Shown one piece after another: positions 1 to 7,693 of a stretch of 54,307 bases of DNA; positions within the stretch are counted from its first letter, which is position 1, and each line of letters opens with the position of its first letter. The translations under genes and the position numbers were made by a program. The notes under the pieces were generated by a model. That model saw nothing but the letters and a program-made list of their open reading frames with translations. It did not search any database and was not told the DNA's origin. Source of the stretch: Pseudoruegeria aquimaris (GTDB lineage: Bacteria > Pseudomonadota > Alphaproteobacteria > Rhodobacterales > Rhodobacteraceae); NCBI RefSeq assembly GCF_900172235.1, contig NZ_FWFQ01000024.1, forward strand, positions 1-54,307, read 5' to 3'.

Positions 1-55
1 ACAGCGGCGAGATCACCGCCCATTCCGCATCGCTCACATCGTGTCTGCCCGTCAT
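1..55 (-). CDS. IS5-family transposase, N-terminal fragment (cut by window edge)
   Basis: Eighteen codons from an ATG at 55 run off the left edge and read MTGRHDVSDAEWAVISPL. This is the typical start of IS5/IS427 transposases (a basic residue followed by D-x-E/Q-W-x-x-I-x-P-L). The ATG is preceded by a near-perfect Shine-Dalgarno sequence. The catalytic DDE domain is not in view. It is partial because of the window border; nothing shows that it is a broken gene. Confidence 0.75.
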   Translation of the reverse strand, partial: MTGRHDVSDAEWAVISPL

Positions 56-109
56 GCTCACCTCCGTTTCCGAAAGTGAATCATCACACCGCCAAAAACG
101 GAATCCCGT

Positions 110-125
110 TTATGAGTTCACGACC
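110..125 (-). repeat. Terminal inverted repeat of the left IS copy
   Basis: The minus strand from 125 to 110 reads GGTCGTGAACTCATAA. The plus strand from 54119 to 54134 reads GGTCGTGGACTCATAA, the opposite end of a sister copy, so 15 of 16 positions are identical. The base pair outside each is TA. Confidence 0.8.
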
Positions 126-413
126 TAGCCGCAACGCGGTGCGCCCAGCGGCTTACGACGCGTTGTTTTTGAGCCGGCCACGGGCCGTTCCGAACGGCGC
201 GCCGGGGGCACGCGGAAAGGTGCAAGGCCCGGCGGCCTATCGGGCGCGGGCATCAGGCCGCTTCCGGGCAAAAAGCCTTCGGCCTTCATGCCTTGAACCT
301 TCAGGCAAGGCAGCCTGAAAGAATTCGGGGCTGCCCGGTGGGCAGCCCTTTCACCTCGGTGGAGCTTTGGTCGTCGTGAGCGCCGCCGCAGGGGCTCCGC
401 CGCAGCGGTGAGC
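126..413. other. Gene-free stretch between IS and metG
   Basis: No convincing gene. It holds three small inverted repeats: a weak stem near 273-289 that, read on the minus strand, ends in a T run; a 7-bp stem at 300-306/313-319; and a perfect 9-bp stem at 328-348. Any of these could end metG transcription. A short frame at 76-318 on the plus strand starts inside the IS and has no family resemblance, so it is not annotated. Confidence 0.6.
328..351. terminator. Hairpin downstream of metG
   Basis: A perfect 9-bp stem, GGGCTGCCC / GGGCAGCCC, with a GGT loop. It is followed by TTTC on the plus strand and only an A/T-rich tail on the minus strand. It lies 66 bp beyond the metG stop codon. The poor T run makes its terminator role uncertain. 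Confidence 0.45.
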
Positions 414-2132
414 CTAGCTGCGCTGGCCGGCGAACCGCGTCTGCCAGTCTTCCCGCTCTTCGTCGGAAATCTTGCGGAACATCACGTCCGGCACGGTGAA
501 ACCGTGTCCGGCGGGCAGGGCGTCCAGCGCCTCCGCGATGGGGCCAGGCCAGCTTGCCTCCTCGGTCTTCATCGCTTCCAGCATCTTCGCGGCGGCATCG
601 GGGATGAAGGGAGCCGAAAGGATCGCGTAGAGGCGGATCAGGTTCAGAGACAGGCGCACGATGGCGGCCGCGGCCTCGGGATCCGTCTTGAACCGGGCCC
701 AGGGCTCGGCCGATTGAAGATATTCGTTGCCGAGCACCCAGATCGCCCGCAGCTCCGCGGCCGCCTTGCGTACTTCCATGGCTTCCATGAAGCCTTCGTA
801 GGCCCGCACGCGCGTTTCCAGATCGGCGATCAGCCGCTCTTCCGCCGCGCCGTAGCTGCCGCCTTCCGGCACGGTTTCGCCGAATTTCGAGCGGCAGAAC
901 TTGGTGACGCGCGAGACGAAATTGCCGAGCACGTCGGCCAGATCCTTGTTCACCGAGGCCTGGAAGTTCTCCCAGGTGAATTCGCTGTCGGAGTTCTCCG
1001 GCGCATGGCTCAGCAGCCACCAGCGCCAGTAGTCCGCCGGCAGGATCTCCAGCGCCTGGTCCATGAACACGCCGCGCCCCTGGCTGGTGGAGAACTGGCC
1101 GCCGTCATAGTTCAGGTAGTTGAACGACTTGATGTAATCCACGAGCTTCCAGGGCTCGCCCGACCCCATGATCGTGGCCGGGAAGGAGAGCGTGTGGAAG
1201 GGCACGTTGTCCTTGCCCATGAACTGCACGTAGCGCACGTCATCGGCGCCCTTGTCGGTGCGCCACCAGCGCTCCCAGTCGGCGTCCGTCTTGCCGTTGG
1301 CATCGGCCCATTCGGCGGTGCCGGCGATGTATTCGATCGGCGCGTCGAACCAGACGTAGAAGACCTTGCCCTCCATGCCCGGCCAATCCTCGGTGCCCTT
1401 CTTCACCGGCACGCCCCAGCTCAGATCGCGGGTGATGCCGCGATCCTGCAGCCCGTCGCCGTCGTGCAGCCACTTCTTGGCGATGGAGGTGGTGAGCACC
1501 GGCCAGTCGGTCTTGCTGTCGATCCAGGCATCCAGCTTGTCCTTCAGCGCGGACTGGCGCAGGTAGAGGTGCTTGGTTTCGCGCACTTCCAGATCGGTGG
1601 AGCCGGAAATCGCGGAGCGGGGCTCGATCAGGTCGGTCGGATCCAGCTGCTTGGTGCAGTTCTCGCACTGGTCGCCGCGGGCCTTGTCATAGCCGCAGTT
1701 GGGGCAGGTGCCCTCGATGTAGCGATCCGGCAGGAAGCGGCCGTCGGCGTTGGAGTAGACCTGCTTTTCGCTGACTTCCTCGATGTAGCCGTTCTCGGCG
1801 AGCTTGCCGGCGAAATGCTGGGTCAGCACGCGGTTGCGCTCCGAGGAAGAGCGGCCGAAGTGATCGAAGGAGAGCCGGAAGCCCCGCGCGATCTCGGCCT
1901 GCACCGCGTGCATCTCGGCGCAGAATTCGTCCACGGGTTTGCCGGCCTTGGCGGCGGCCAGTTCTGCCGGGGTGCCGTGTTCGTCGGTGGCGCAGATGAA
2001 CATGACCTCGTTGCCGCGCTGGCGCATGTAGCGCGCGTAGAGATCGGCCGGCAGCTGCGAGCCGACGAGATTGCCCAGGTGTTTGATCCCGTTGATGTAG
2101 GGGATCGCCGAGGTGATGAGAATCCGTGCCAT
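414..2132 (-). CDS. metG: Methionyl-tRNA synthetase
   Basis: Charges tRNA-Met with methionine using ATP; cytoplasmic class I aminoacyl-tRNA synthetase of 572 residues. The Rossmann signature appears near residue 18 as KHLGNL (HIGH-like). The KMSKS loop is seen as KFSTSQG. A single zinc knuckle, CPNCG followed by CENC, lies in the connective peptide. The anticodon-binding helical domain fills the last 180 residues or so. There is no C-terminal tRNA-binding (EMAP-like) domain, so this is the short form common in alphaproteobacteria. The ATG at 2132 begins [12 protein letters not shown], the usual start; the frame stays open further upstream without family similarity. The MFS gene lies 64 bp upstream on the same strand. 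Confidence 0.97.
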   Translation of the reverse strand: MARILITSAIPYINGIKHLGNLVGSQLPADLYARYMRQRGNEVMFICATDEHGTPAELAAAKAGKPVDEFCAEMHAVQAEIARGFRLSFDHFGRSSSERNRVLTQHFAGKLAENGYIEEVSEKQVYSNADGRFLPDRYIEGTCPNCGYDKARGDQCENCTKQLDPTDLIEPRSAISGSTDLEVRETKHLYLRQSALKDKLDAWIDSKTDWPVLTTSIAKKWLHDGDGLQDRGITRDLSWGVPVKKGTEDWPGMEGKVFYVWFDAPIEYIAGTAEWADANGKTDADWERWWRTDKGADDVRYVQFMGKDNVPFHTLSFPATIMGSGEPWKLVDYIKSFNYLNYDGGQFSTSQGRGVFMDQALEILPADYWRWWLLSHAPENSDSEFTWENFQASVNKDLADVLGNFVSRVTKFCRSKFGETVPEGGSYGAAEERLIADLETRVRAYEGFMEAMEVRKAAAELRAIWVLGNEYLQSAEPWARFKTDPEAAAAIVRLSLNLIRLYAILSAPFIPDAAAKMLEAMKTEEASWPGPIAEALDALPAGHGFTVPDVMFRKISDEEREDWQTRFAGQRS

Positions 2133-2196
2133 GCGGGAAGCGCCTCTGTTTTCTGTCCGCGCCCCCTTTAGCGCAAGCCTTGCGCGGTTGCCAGCG

Positions 2197-3441
2197 TCAG
2201 TCTTCGCGGCGGCCCCGGCCCGGCCTGTCGCGCTCGCGGCCGAGCAGACGGCCGATGGTGAAGGAGGTGCGCGGCGCGTAGACGTAGCGCGTGCGCGCCT
2301 GCACCGTGGGGCGTGCGCGCATCCGGCCGAGGCCGAAGACGATGAGCACCACGTGGCCGAAGGCGATGAAGGCAAAGAGCGCCGAGGCGCCGAAGCGCTC
2401 GATCAGGGCCGAAGTGACGACGGGGCTGGCGATGGCGCCCAGGGCGAAAAGGAACATCAGCGCGGCCGAAAGCTCCACCCGCTCGTGGCTTTCGGCGAAG
2501 TCGTGGGCATGGGCCGCCGCGACGGAAAAGATCGGGAAGGTGGTGAAGCCGAAGAAGGCGGCCGAGGCCATGATGACGCCGGTGCTGCCGGTGCCCAGCG
2601 TGACCGTCGTGACACAGGAAAGGGTGGCGGCCACCGACAGCCAGATCAGCACCCAGCGGCGGTCGAACTTGTCGGCCAGCCAGCCCACCGGATACTGCGC
2701 CAGCGCGCCGCCGGCGACGAAGGCGGCGAGGAACAGGCCGATCTGATCGGCGCGCAGCCCCACCTCCTGCCCGTAGACCGGGCCGACCATGCGGAAGGCG
2801 GCGCTGGTGAGCCCGGCCACGATCACCCCGGCGGCGGCGAGCGGGGAGCGCCGCACCGCGATCATCGGGCGCAGGCGCGGGGCCTGCGGCGTTTCGGGGG
2901 GCTTGCTCGTGGTCAGGGCCAGCGGCATCAGCGAGGCGCAGCAGATGATGGCCAGCAGGTTGTAGGAGATGAAGCTCGCCGGTTCGAGGAAGGCGATGAG
3001 CAGCTGCGCCACGAGCGAGGCGCCCATGTCCACCACGCGGTACATGCCCATGGTGCGGCCCCGGCTTTCGTTGGTGACCTTGGCGTTGAGCCAGCTTTCG
3101 ATCACCGTGTAGCAGCCGGCCACGCACATGCCCGAGGCCACGCGCATCACCGCCCAGGCCATCGGGTCCACGATCATCATGTGGCTCATCAGGCCGATCG
3201 CCCCGGCGGCGGCGAAGGCGGCGAAGGCGCGGGAAGGGCCCACGCTGCCCATCAGGCGCGGCGCCCACCAGCAGCCCACGAAGAATCCGAGGAAATGTGC
3301 CGAGCCGAGGAAGCCCACCTGCGCCGGGGTGAAATCGAGCGCCAGGCCCGAGAGCGCGTCCAGCGGGCCGACACCACCGGAGGACAGTTGCAGGAACACG
3401 ACGGAAAGCAGCAGGGCGGCGAATGAGATCATGAGGCGCAT
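2197..3441 (-). CDS. Major facilitator superfamily transporter (YcaD-like)
   Basis: A 414-residue inner-membrane protein with about twelve hydrophobic segments in two halves. The TM2-TM3 loop is weak in the usual MFS motif, while [11 protein letters not shown] in the second half is the clear G-x-x-x-D-(R/K)-x-x-R-R motif. [15 protein letters not shown] after TM4 is typical of the YcaD/UMF1-like drug or sugar efflux branch. The C-terminus is short and basic. The substrate cannot be told from sequence. It lies between metG and yceI on the same strand, with 64 and 120 bp gaps. A second possible ATG lies nine bases inside (3432). Confidence 0.85.
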   Translation of the reverse strand: MRLMISFAALLLSVVFLQLSSGGVGPLDALSGLALDFTPAQVGFLGSAHFLGFFVGCWWAPRLMGSVGPSRAFAAFAAAGAIGLMSHMMIVDPMAWAVMRVASGMCVAGCYTVIESWLNAKVTNESRGRTMGMYRVVDMGASLVAQLLIAFLEPASFISYNLLAIICCASLMPLALTTSKPPETPQAPRLRPMIAVRRSPLAAAGVIVAGLTSAAFRMVGPVYGQEVGLRADQIGLFLAAFVAGGALAQYPVGWLADKFDRRWVLIWLSVAATLSCVTTVTLGTGSTGVIMASAAFFGFTTFPIFSVAAAHAHDFAESHERVELSAALMFLFALGAIASPVVTSALIERFGASALFAFIAFGHVVLIVFGLGRMRARPTVQARTRYVYAPRTSFTIGRLLGRERDRPGRGRRED

Positions 3442-3561
3442 GGCGCGGCGGGCTTTCCGTTGGGCAGGGGCAGGCTAGCACGGCGCGGGCGGCCGTCTTG
3501 TCCGAACTCGACATCGCATGTCGGGATTGGGCGCAGGGTTTTCGTGCGGGGGCAGCCGGCC

Positions 3562-4143
3562 TCAGGGCGCGCGCAGGATGCGGGCGCGGATGGAGAGATC
3601 GATCGGATCCTGCACGAACTGCGGGAAACCGCCCGCGCCGAAGGCCGAGCGGCTGATGCGGCCGGTGAGCAGGATCGTCAGCCTGCTGAGATCGCCCGCG
3701 TCCTGCCCGCGCTGGCGGTAGAGCCGGGCCTGCAGCGTGACCGGTCGGGTGACGCCCCGGATCGTCAGATCGCCCGTCATCGTGGCGCGCGCCGGGCTGC
3801 CCGAGATCTCGCGGCTGGTGAAGGTGATCGTGGGGTGGTTCGCCACGTCGAGCACCTGCCCGCCGCGCATCGCCTCGGTGGCGAAGGGCAGGCTGGCATC
3901 GGCCTGTGCCGGCAGCAGCGTCACCGAGACTTCCGAACGGCTCACGTCGTCGAAATCGATGCGGATGCGCGCATCCTGCACGGGCATCCGGCCGCGCACC
4001 CGTTCGGCGTTCAGGTAGTAGCTGAAGCCCACGGTCGAGGCCTCCGGCTGCAACTGGTAGGCCACGGGTTTCGCCGCGGTGGCGGGCGCGGTGGCCCCGG
4101 CGAGAAGCAGGGCGCAGATCAGGGTGCACAAAAGCCGTTTCAT
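3562..4143 (-). CDS. YceI family periplasmic lipid-binding protein
   Basis: A 193-residue exported protein. It begins with a Sec signal peptide (MKRLLCTLICALLLAG, cleavage after about residue 23, ATA/AKP). The rest is a lipocalin-like beta barrel with YceI landmarks: VGFSYYLNAERVRGRMP near the start, PTITFTSREI in the middle and DLTIRGVTRPVTLQ towards the end. Family members bind isoprenoid-type lipids; the role here is unknown. It follows imuA by 74 bp on the same strand, but co-transcription is not shown. Confidence 0.88.
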   Translation of the reverse strand: MKRLLCTLICALLLAGATAPATAAKPVAYQLQPEASTVGFSYYLNAERVRGRMPVQDARIRIDFDDVSRSEVSVTLLPAQADASLPFATEAMRGGQVLDVANHPTITFTSREISGSPARATMTGDLTIRGVTRPVTLQARLYRQRGQDAGDLSRLTILLTGRISRSAFGAGGFPQFVQDPIDLSIRARILRAP

Positions 4144-4217
4144 GGGAAGGAGAATAGGCCGCCCCGGCGCCGCCGGGGTTCACGTTTTCGGGATGATGGC
4201 CGGGGCAGGGCGAGCGG

Positions 4218-4820
4218 TCAGGCCGCGCAGGGCGCAATGGCGAAGCCGCGGTCGCGGGGGGTGACGTGCCAGCTTTTCGGGGGCGCGGTGCGGGCCCGGC
4301 TGCGGGTCAGCCGCCAGCGTTCCTGCGCGCCGCCGTGATCGCAGGTGAACTGCCAGCGGCTTTCCACCCCCTGCGCACCGCCCTCGCCGGGGGTGAGCAA
4401 AAGGCCGAGCGGGGCGAAGCGGCCCTCCTGCGCACCGGTCTCGGCGGCAAGATGCAGCCGCCGGACGGGGGTGAGGGGCGGCGGCGCCGGCAGATCGGCC
4501 ACCACCAGCGGGAGCGCGCCCGAGCGCAGCGCTTCCTCCATCGCCCAGAGCAGATCCTCCGGGCGGCGCGGGCTGGCGAAGAGGAAGCGGCCGGGCGCGG
4601 CGAAGCGCACCATCCCCTGCCCGTGCAGGGCGTCGGGCAGCCAGGCGGGCCGGATCCAGAGCACCGGCCCCTCCTGCGCGCCGGCGAGAATCATCGCCAG
4701 CGTGTGGCGGGCATTTCCGCAGAACTCGTGGCAGCGCGCCTTGGCAAGGCGCAGATCCGCCAGAAGCGGGGCTTCGGCGGCCGGGCGGTGGGGTTTCTGG
4801 CTCAGAATCGCGGCTGTCAT
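4218..4820 (-). CDS. imuA: ImuA-like RecA-fold protein, stand-alone
   Basis: About 200 residues. ImuA is the RecA-like accessory factor of the ImuA-ImuB-DnaE2 mutagenic translesion pathway. Landmarks seen are CHEFCGNARHTLAMILAGA near the start, GPVLWIRPAWLPDALHGQG, ALRSGALPLVVADLPAPP, TPVRRLHLAAE, and a C-terminal GVESRWQF with RARTAPPKSW. There is no Walker A motif, as expected for ImuA. imuB and dnaE2, normally immediately downstream, are absent: yceI follows instead. The ATG at 4820 is preferred because the ATG at 4838 and the GTG at 4844 abut or lie inside the LexA box. Control is probably by LexA. The family call is good; function without ImuB is inference. Confidence 0.72.
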   Translation of the reverse strand: MTAAILSQKPHRPAAEAPLLADLRLAKARCHEFCGNARHTLAMILAGAQEGPVLWIRPAWLPDALHGQGMVRFAAPGRFLFASPRRPEDLLWAMEEALRSGALPLVVADLPAPPPLTPVRRLHLAAETGAQEGRFAPLGLLLTPGEGGAQGVESRWQFTCDHGGAQERWRLTRSRARTAPPKSWHVTPRDRGFAIAPCAA

Positions 4821-4838
4821 GGGCGGAGATGCTACCAT

Positions 4839-4853
4839 GTTCACTTTATGTTC
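4839..4853 (-). promoter_or_regulatory. LexA box (GTTC-N7-GTTC) upstream of imuA
   Basis: The plus strand reads GTTC, actttat, GTTC, an exact match to the alphaproteobacterial SOS box. It sits 19 bp before the imuA ATG at 4820. On the minus strand it overlaps a plausible -10 (cataaa) that lies about 18-19 bp downstream of a TTGGAC -35-like hexamer, the arrangement expected for repression. The aldo/keto reductase gene starts 89 bp away on the other strand; whether it is also affected is unknown. Confidence 0.7.
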
Positions 4854-4941
4854 TCAATCTTCTCGCGCCGTCCAAACTCTGGGCTTGCGATTCGCGCCCC
4901 GGTGGTTAGCCTCCCTCCTGATTTCCAAAAAGGGCGGCAAT

Positions 4942-5988
4942 ATGCGCAAGTTAACCCTGGGTCGCACGGACCTGTCGGTATCCGAACTCTGTTTGGGCTC
5001 CATGACGTGGGGCACGCAGAACACGCTGGAAGAGGCCTTCGCCCAGATCGACATGGCGCTCGATCGGGGGGTGAACTTCATCGATACCGCGGAGATGTAT
5101 CCGGTGAACCCCGTGCGCGCCGAAACCGTAGGCCGCACCGAGAGCTACATCGGCGAGTGGATCGCGCGCTCGGGCCGCCGCGGCGAGGTGGTGATCGCCA
5201 CCAAGCACTCCGGGCTGAACGAGCGTTTCGTGCGCCCCGGGCAGCCGATCACCGGCGAGACGATGCACGCCAGCGTCGATGCCTCGCTGAAGCGGCTGCA
5301 GACGGATTGCATCGATCTCTACCAGCTGCACTGGCCCAACCGCGGCTCCTACCATTTCCGCCAGATCTGGGATTATGACCCGTCCGGGCAGGATCGCGCC
5401 GCCACCATCGCCAACATGGTCGATGTGCTGGAGGCCATGAGTGCCTTGCAGAAGGCGGGCAAGGTGCGCCACTTCGGCCTGTCCAACGAAAGCGCATGGG
5501 GCACGACGCAATGGCTCGTGCAGGCCGAGGCGATGGGCGCGCCGCGCATGGAGACGATCCAGAACGAATATTCGCTGCTGTGCCGCCAGTTCGACAGCGA
5601 TCTCGCCGAGATGAGCGTCAACGAGGACGTGACGCTGCTGGCCTTCTCGCCGCTGGCCACGGGGCTGCTGACGGGCAAGTACCAAGGCGGCAAGACGGTG
5701 CCCGAGGGCTCCCGCATGGCGCTCAACGGCGATCTCGGCGGCCGCGTGACGGAGCGGGTCTGGCCCGCGGTCGATGCCTATCTCGCGATTGCCCGCAAAC
5801 ACGGGCTGGACCCTTCGCAGATGGCCATCGCCTGGTGCCGGACGCGCCCTTTCAAGACGATCCCGATCTTCGGCGCGACGACGCTTGCGCAGCTGGAGGT
5901 GGCCCTGGGCGCGGCCGATGTTGTTTTGAGTGACGAGGTTTTGCAGGAGATCAGCAGCGCGCATCGCGCCCATCCGATGCCCTACTGA
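4942..5988 (+). CDS. Aldo/keto reductase (Tas-like)
   Basis: A 348-residue NADPH-dependent TIM-barrel oxidoreductase. It opens with MRKLTLGRTDLSVSELCLG, and the catalytic tetrad is recognisable: Asp and Tyr in FIDTAEMYP, Lys in VVIATKHSG and His in DLYQLHWPN. The insert GGYF-type loop and the length fit E. coli Tas. The physiological substrate is unknown. The start at 4942 has an A/G-rich leader (aaaaagggcgg). The stop codon overlaps the start of the next gene (TGATG), so the two are probably translated together. Confidence 0.9.
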   Translation: MRKLTLGRTDLSVSELCLGSMTWGTQNTLEEAFAQIDMALDRGVNFIDTAEMYPVNPVRAETVGRTESYIGEWIARSGRRGEVVIATKHSGLNERFVRPGQPITGETMHASVDASLKRLQTDCIDLYQLHWPNRGSYHFRQIWDYDPSGQDRAATIANMVDVLEAMSALQKAGKVRHFGLSNESAWGTTQWLVQAEAMGAPRMETIQNEYSLLCRQFDSDLAEMSVNEDVTLLAFSPLATGLLTGKYQGGKTVPEGSRMALNGDLGGRVTERVWPAVDAYLAIARKHGLDPSQMAIAWCRTRPFKTIPIFGATTLAQLEVALGAADVVLSDEVLQEISSAHRAHPMPY

Positions 5989-6482
5989 TGCGCCACGAGA
6001 CGCAGCATACCGCCTCCGTTCTGGGCTGCGGCGCCGCCGGGCGGCTCTGGGCCCGGCGCTTTCTCGAATCCGGCTGGAACGTGATCCTCTTCGATCCCGA
6101 CCCGGACCGCAGCGCCGCCCTGCGGGCGGAGCTCTCCGGCCTCGGCGGCCGGCTGACGACGGCGCCGACGATCTCGGGCGCGGTGGCGCAGGCCAGCTGG
6201 ATCCAGGATTGCGTGCCCGACAGGCTGCCCCTGAAACGGGCACTCTACCAGCGCGTGCAGGGCCACTGCCGCCCCGACGCGCTTGTCTGCAGTTGCAGCC
6301 GCTGCTTCAAGCTCGAACAGATCCGCCGCTGCGCCATGCGGCCCCGGCAGATCCTGCGGGTCACGCTCTGCGAAGAGACGATGACCCCGGTGGTGGACGA
6401 AAGCCCCTCCGCCGATCCCGACCTGCGCGCCCGTGCCGAGGCCCTGCTGCGCCGGGCCGAGCCGCTGCCCGCGCACGCCTGA
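5988..6482 (+). CDS. Half-size 3-hydroxyacyl-CoA dehydrogenase, NAD-binding domain only
   Basis: A 164-residue protein with an N-terminal Rossmann fold: VLGCGAAGRLWARRF is the dinucleotide loop, ILFDPDPDR the acidic end of beta-2, and the ASWIQDCVPDRLPLKRALYQ segment matches the family's helix after beta-4. It stops at about the end of the NAD-binding domain. The C-terminal substrate/dimer domain of normal (about 280-300 residue) enzymes is absent, and the following 8 bp leave no room for a remnant. It is coupled to the aldo/keto reductase by TGATG. Whether it is catalytic on its own is doubtful. Confidence 0.75.
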   Translation: MRHETQHTASVLGCGAAGRLWARRFLESGWNVILFDPDPDRSAALRAELSGLGGRLTTAPTISGAVAQASWIQDCVPDRLPLKRALYQRVQGHCRPDALVCSCSRCFKLEQIRRCAMRPRQILRVTLCEETMTPVVDESPSADPDLRARAEALLRRAEPLPAHA

Positions 6483-6489
6483 GCCCCGG

Positions 6490-7347
6490 CTACAGCGCGC
6501 GTTCCAACGCTTCGAGGTAGGCGGGGATATCGCGGGAGTCCACCGTTGCTTCGCGCACCAGCCAATCGAAATGGCGGGTGATGGCCTGCACGCGCTCGGT
6601 GTCGCGGAAGGCGATGTAGTTGCGCCCGAGGTAGATCACCGCCAGCAGCGGGCCGAACACGGTGATCGGCGCGGAATAGAGCCGGCGGGCATCGAAGAGC
6701 ACGATCCGCAGCGTCGGATAGAGCTGATCGTAGAGCGTCAGCAGGTGGCGCAGCTGGGCCGCGCGCAGCTCCCGGCCGAGGCCCGTGTAATAGCCCTCTC
6801 CGCGCGCGAAGGACTCGATCTCGTGGCGGGGCAGGGCGATCTCGTAGTCCGAACGCGCCTCCCGCATCCAGCGCAGCCGGTCCTCCATCGCCCCGATGGC
6901 CTGATCGGTGGTGCGCCCGAGCTGCGGCGTGTATTCCCAGCTCAGAATGTCGCGCGTCTTCAGCATGTCCGGCAGCGTGGCGGGCACGTGGCGGATCTTG
7001 TAGCCCGCGGCCTCCTGGTGCCAGGCGAAGATCTCGTCGTCCACCAGCGCGCGGGGGGCTTCCGTCATGGTCAGCGCGTTGGCCATCAGCTCCGCGGCGC
7101 GTTCGGGGCGGTTGGTGAGCCCGAGCAGCCAGTCGGCGGAGACGCCGAGATGCGCGGCGCATTCGGCGGCGAGCTGGGCATTGGGCAGGCGCGCCGTCTG
7201 CGAGGTGAGGATCTGCGAAATCGTCGAACGGTCCACGCCCACCGCGCGCGAGAGCGCACTGCGGTTGCTGCCGCGCTCCTGCATCGCCTGCATCAGCCGC
7301 TCGCGAAACAGGGCGGCGCGGTCGCGTTTGTCGATTTTGGAAATCAT
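6490..7347 (-). CDS. XRE-family transcriptional regulator
   Basis: A 285-residue protein with an N-terminal Cro/C1 helix-turn-helix (about residues 15-75; NRSALSRAVGVDRSTISQIL is the recognition part, SADWLLGL its end). A large C-terminal region of about 190 residues with no motif I can name follows; it is presumably the sensing or oligomerisation part. It is divergent from the DUF2061/desaturase pair, which makes that pair a likely target along with its own promoter. A TTGC-N6-GCAA dyad at 7382-7395 lies in the shared upstream region. Confidence 0.85.
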   Translation of the reverse strand: MISKIDKRDRAALFRERLMQAMQERGSNRSALSRAVGVDRSTISQILTSQTARLPNAQLAAECAAHLGVSADWLLGLTNRPERAAELMANALTMTEAPRALVDDEIFAWHQEAAGYKIRHVPATLPDMLKTRDILSWEYTPQLGRTTDQAIGAMEDRLRWMREARSDYEIALPRHEIESFARGEGYYTGLGRELRAAQLRHLLTLYDQLYPTLRIVLFDARRLYSAPITVFGPLLAVIYLGRNYIAFRDTERVQAITRHFDWLVREATVDSRDIPAYLEALERAL

Positions 7348-7381
7348 TGTTTAATTTTATCACCATTGTGGGAAAAACTAT

Positions 7382-7395
7382 TTGCACATCCGCAA
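7382..7395. promoter_or_regulatory. Possible operator dyad between XRE regulator and DUF2061
   Basis: TTGC-acatcc-GCAA, a short inverted repeat 35 bp upstream of the regulator's ATG, in the 127-bp divergent region. The region is also A/T-rich towards the regulator (attttatcacc), where a TAAAAT -10-like hexamer lies on the minus strand. An operator role is inferred only from position. Confidence 0.3.
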
Positions 7396-7474
7396 TACCC
7401 GCCGCGCCGCCCCGTGGCTAGGAAAAACCTGGATTTCAAGACCGCCGGGCAGGCGGTGCAAACGCGGGGCAGGC

Positions 7475-7693
7475 ATGGAAACGGCAAGGCGGACACTGGT
7501 GAAGGCGGTGCTGTGGCAGGCGACGGGGATCGTCAGCACGGTGCTCATCGGGCTGCTGCTCACCGGGTCCGCCGCGATCGGCGGCAAGATCGCCGCCCTC
7601 AACGCCGCGCTCGGCTTCGTGCTCTACGCGCTCTACGAGCGGATCTGGGCCCGCGTGCGCTGGGGGCGTGGCGGGGAGACGGCCGATGGCTGA
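7475..7693 (+). CDS. DUF2061 small membrane protein
   Basis: A 72-residue protein with two hydrophobic segments (WQATGIVSTVLIGLLLTG and KIAALNAALGFVLYALYERI). The pattern RTLVKAVLWQATG...YERIWARV is the DUF2061 signature. The family is uncharacterised. The start at METARRT (7475) is chosen because the earlier reading frame is unlike the family. Its last 8 bases overlap the desaturase start (ATGGCTGA), so the two are translationally coupled and perhaps act together in the membrane. Confidence 0.82.
   Translation: METARRTLVKAVLWQATGIVSTVLIGLLLTGSAAIGGKIAALNAALGFVLYALYERIWARVRWGRGGETADG

Larger units (their letters stand above)
1..125 (-). mobile_element. IS5-family (IS427-like) insertion sequence, 5' end only
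   Basis: The end of an insertion sequence that continues beyond the left edge. It holds the first codons of a transposase reading leftwards, a strong ribosome binding site (ggaggtgagc directly before the ATG), and an outer terminal inverted repeat at about 110-125. Read on the minus strand, that repeat begins GGTCGTGAACTCATAA. The same repeat with one mismatch borders the IS at the right edge of the window (54119 on). A TA dinucleotide lies just outside both ends, which fits the TA target of this group. The family call rests on the transposase pieces at both edges. Confidence 0.8.

Noticed and set aside
408-2171. 587-codon open frame on the plus strand antisense to metG
   Set aside because: High-GC antisense shadow of a certain gene; no family resemblance, Val/Gly/Arg-rich composition.
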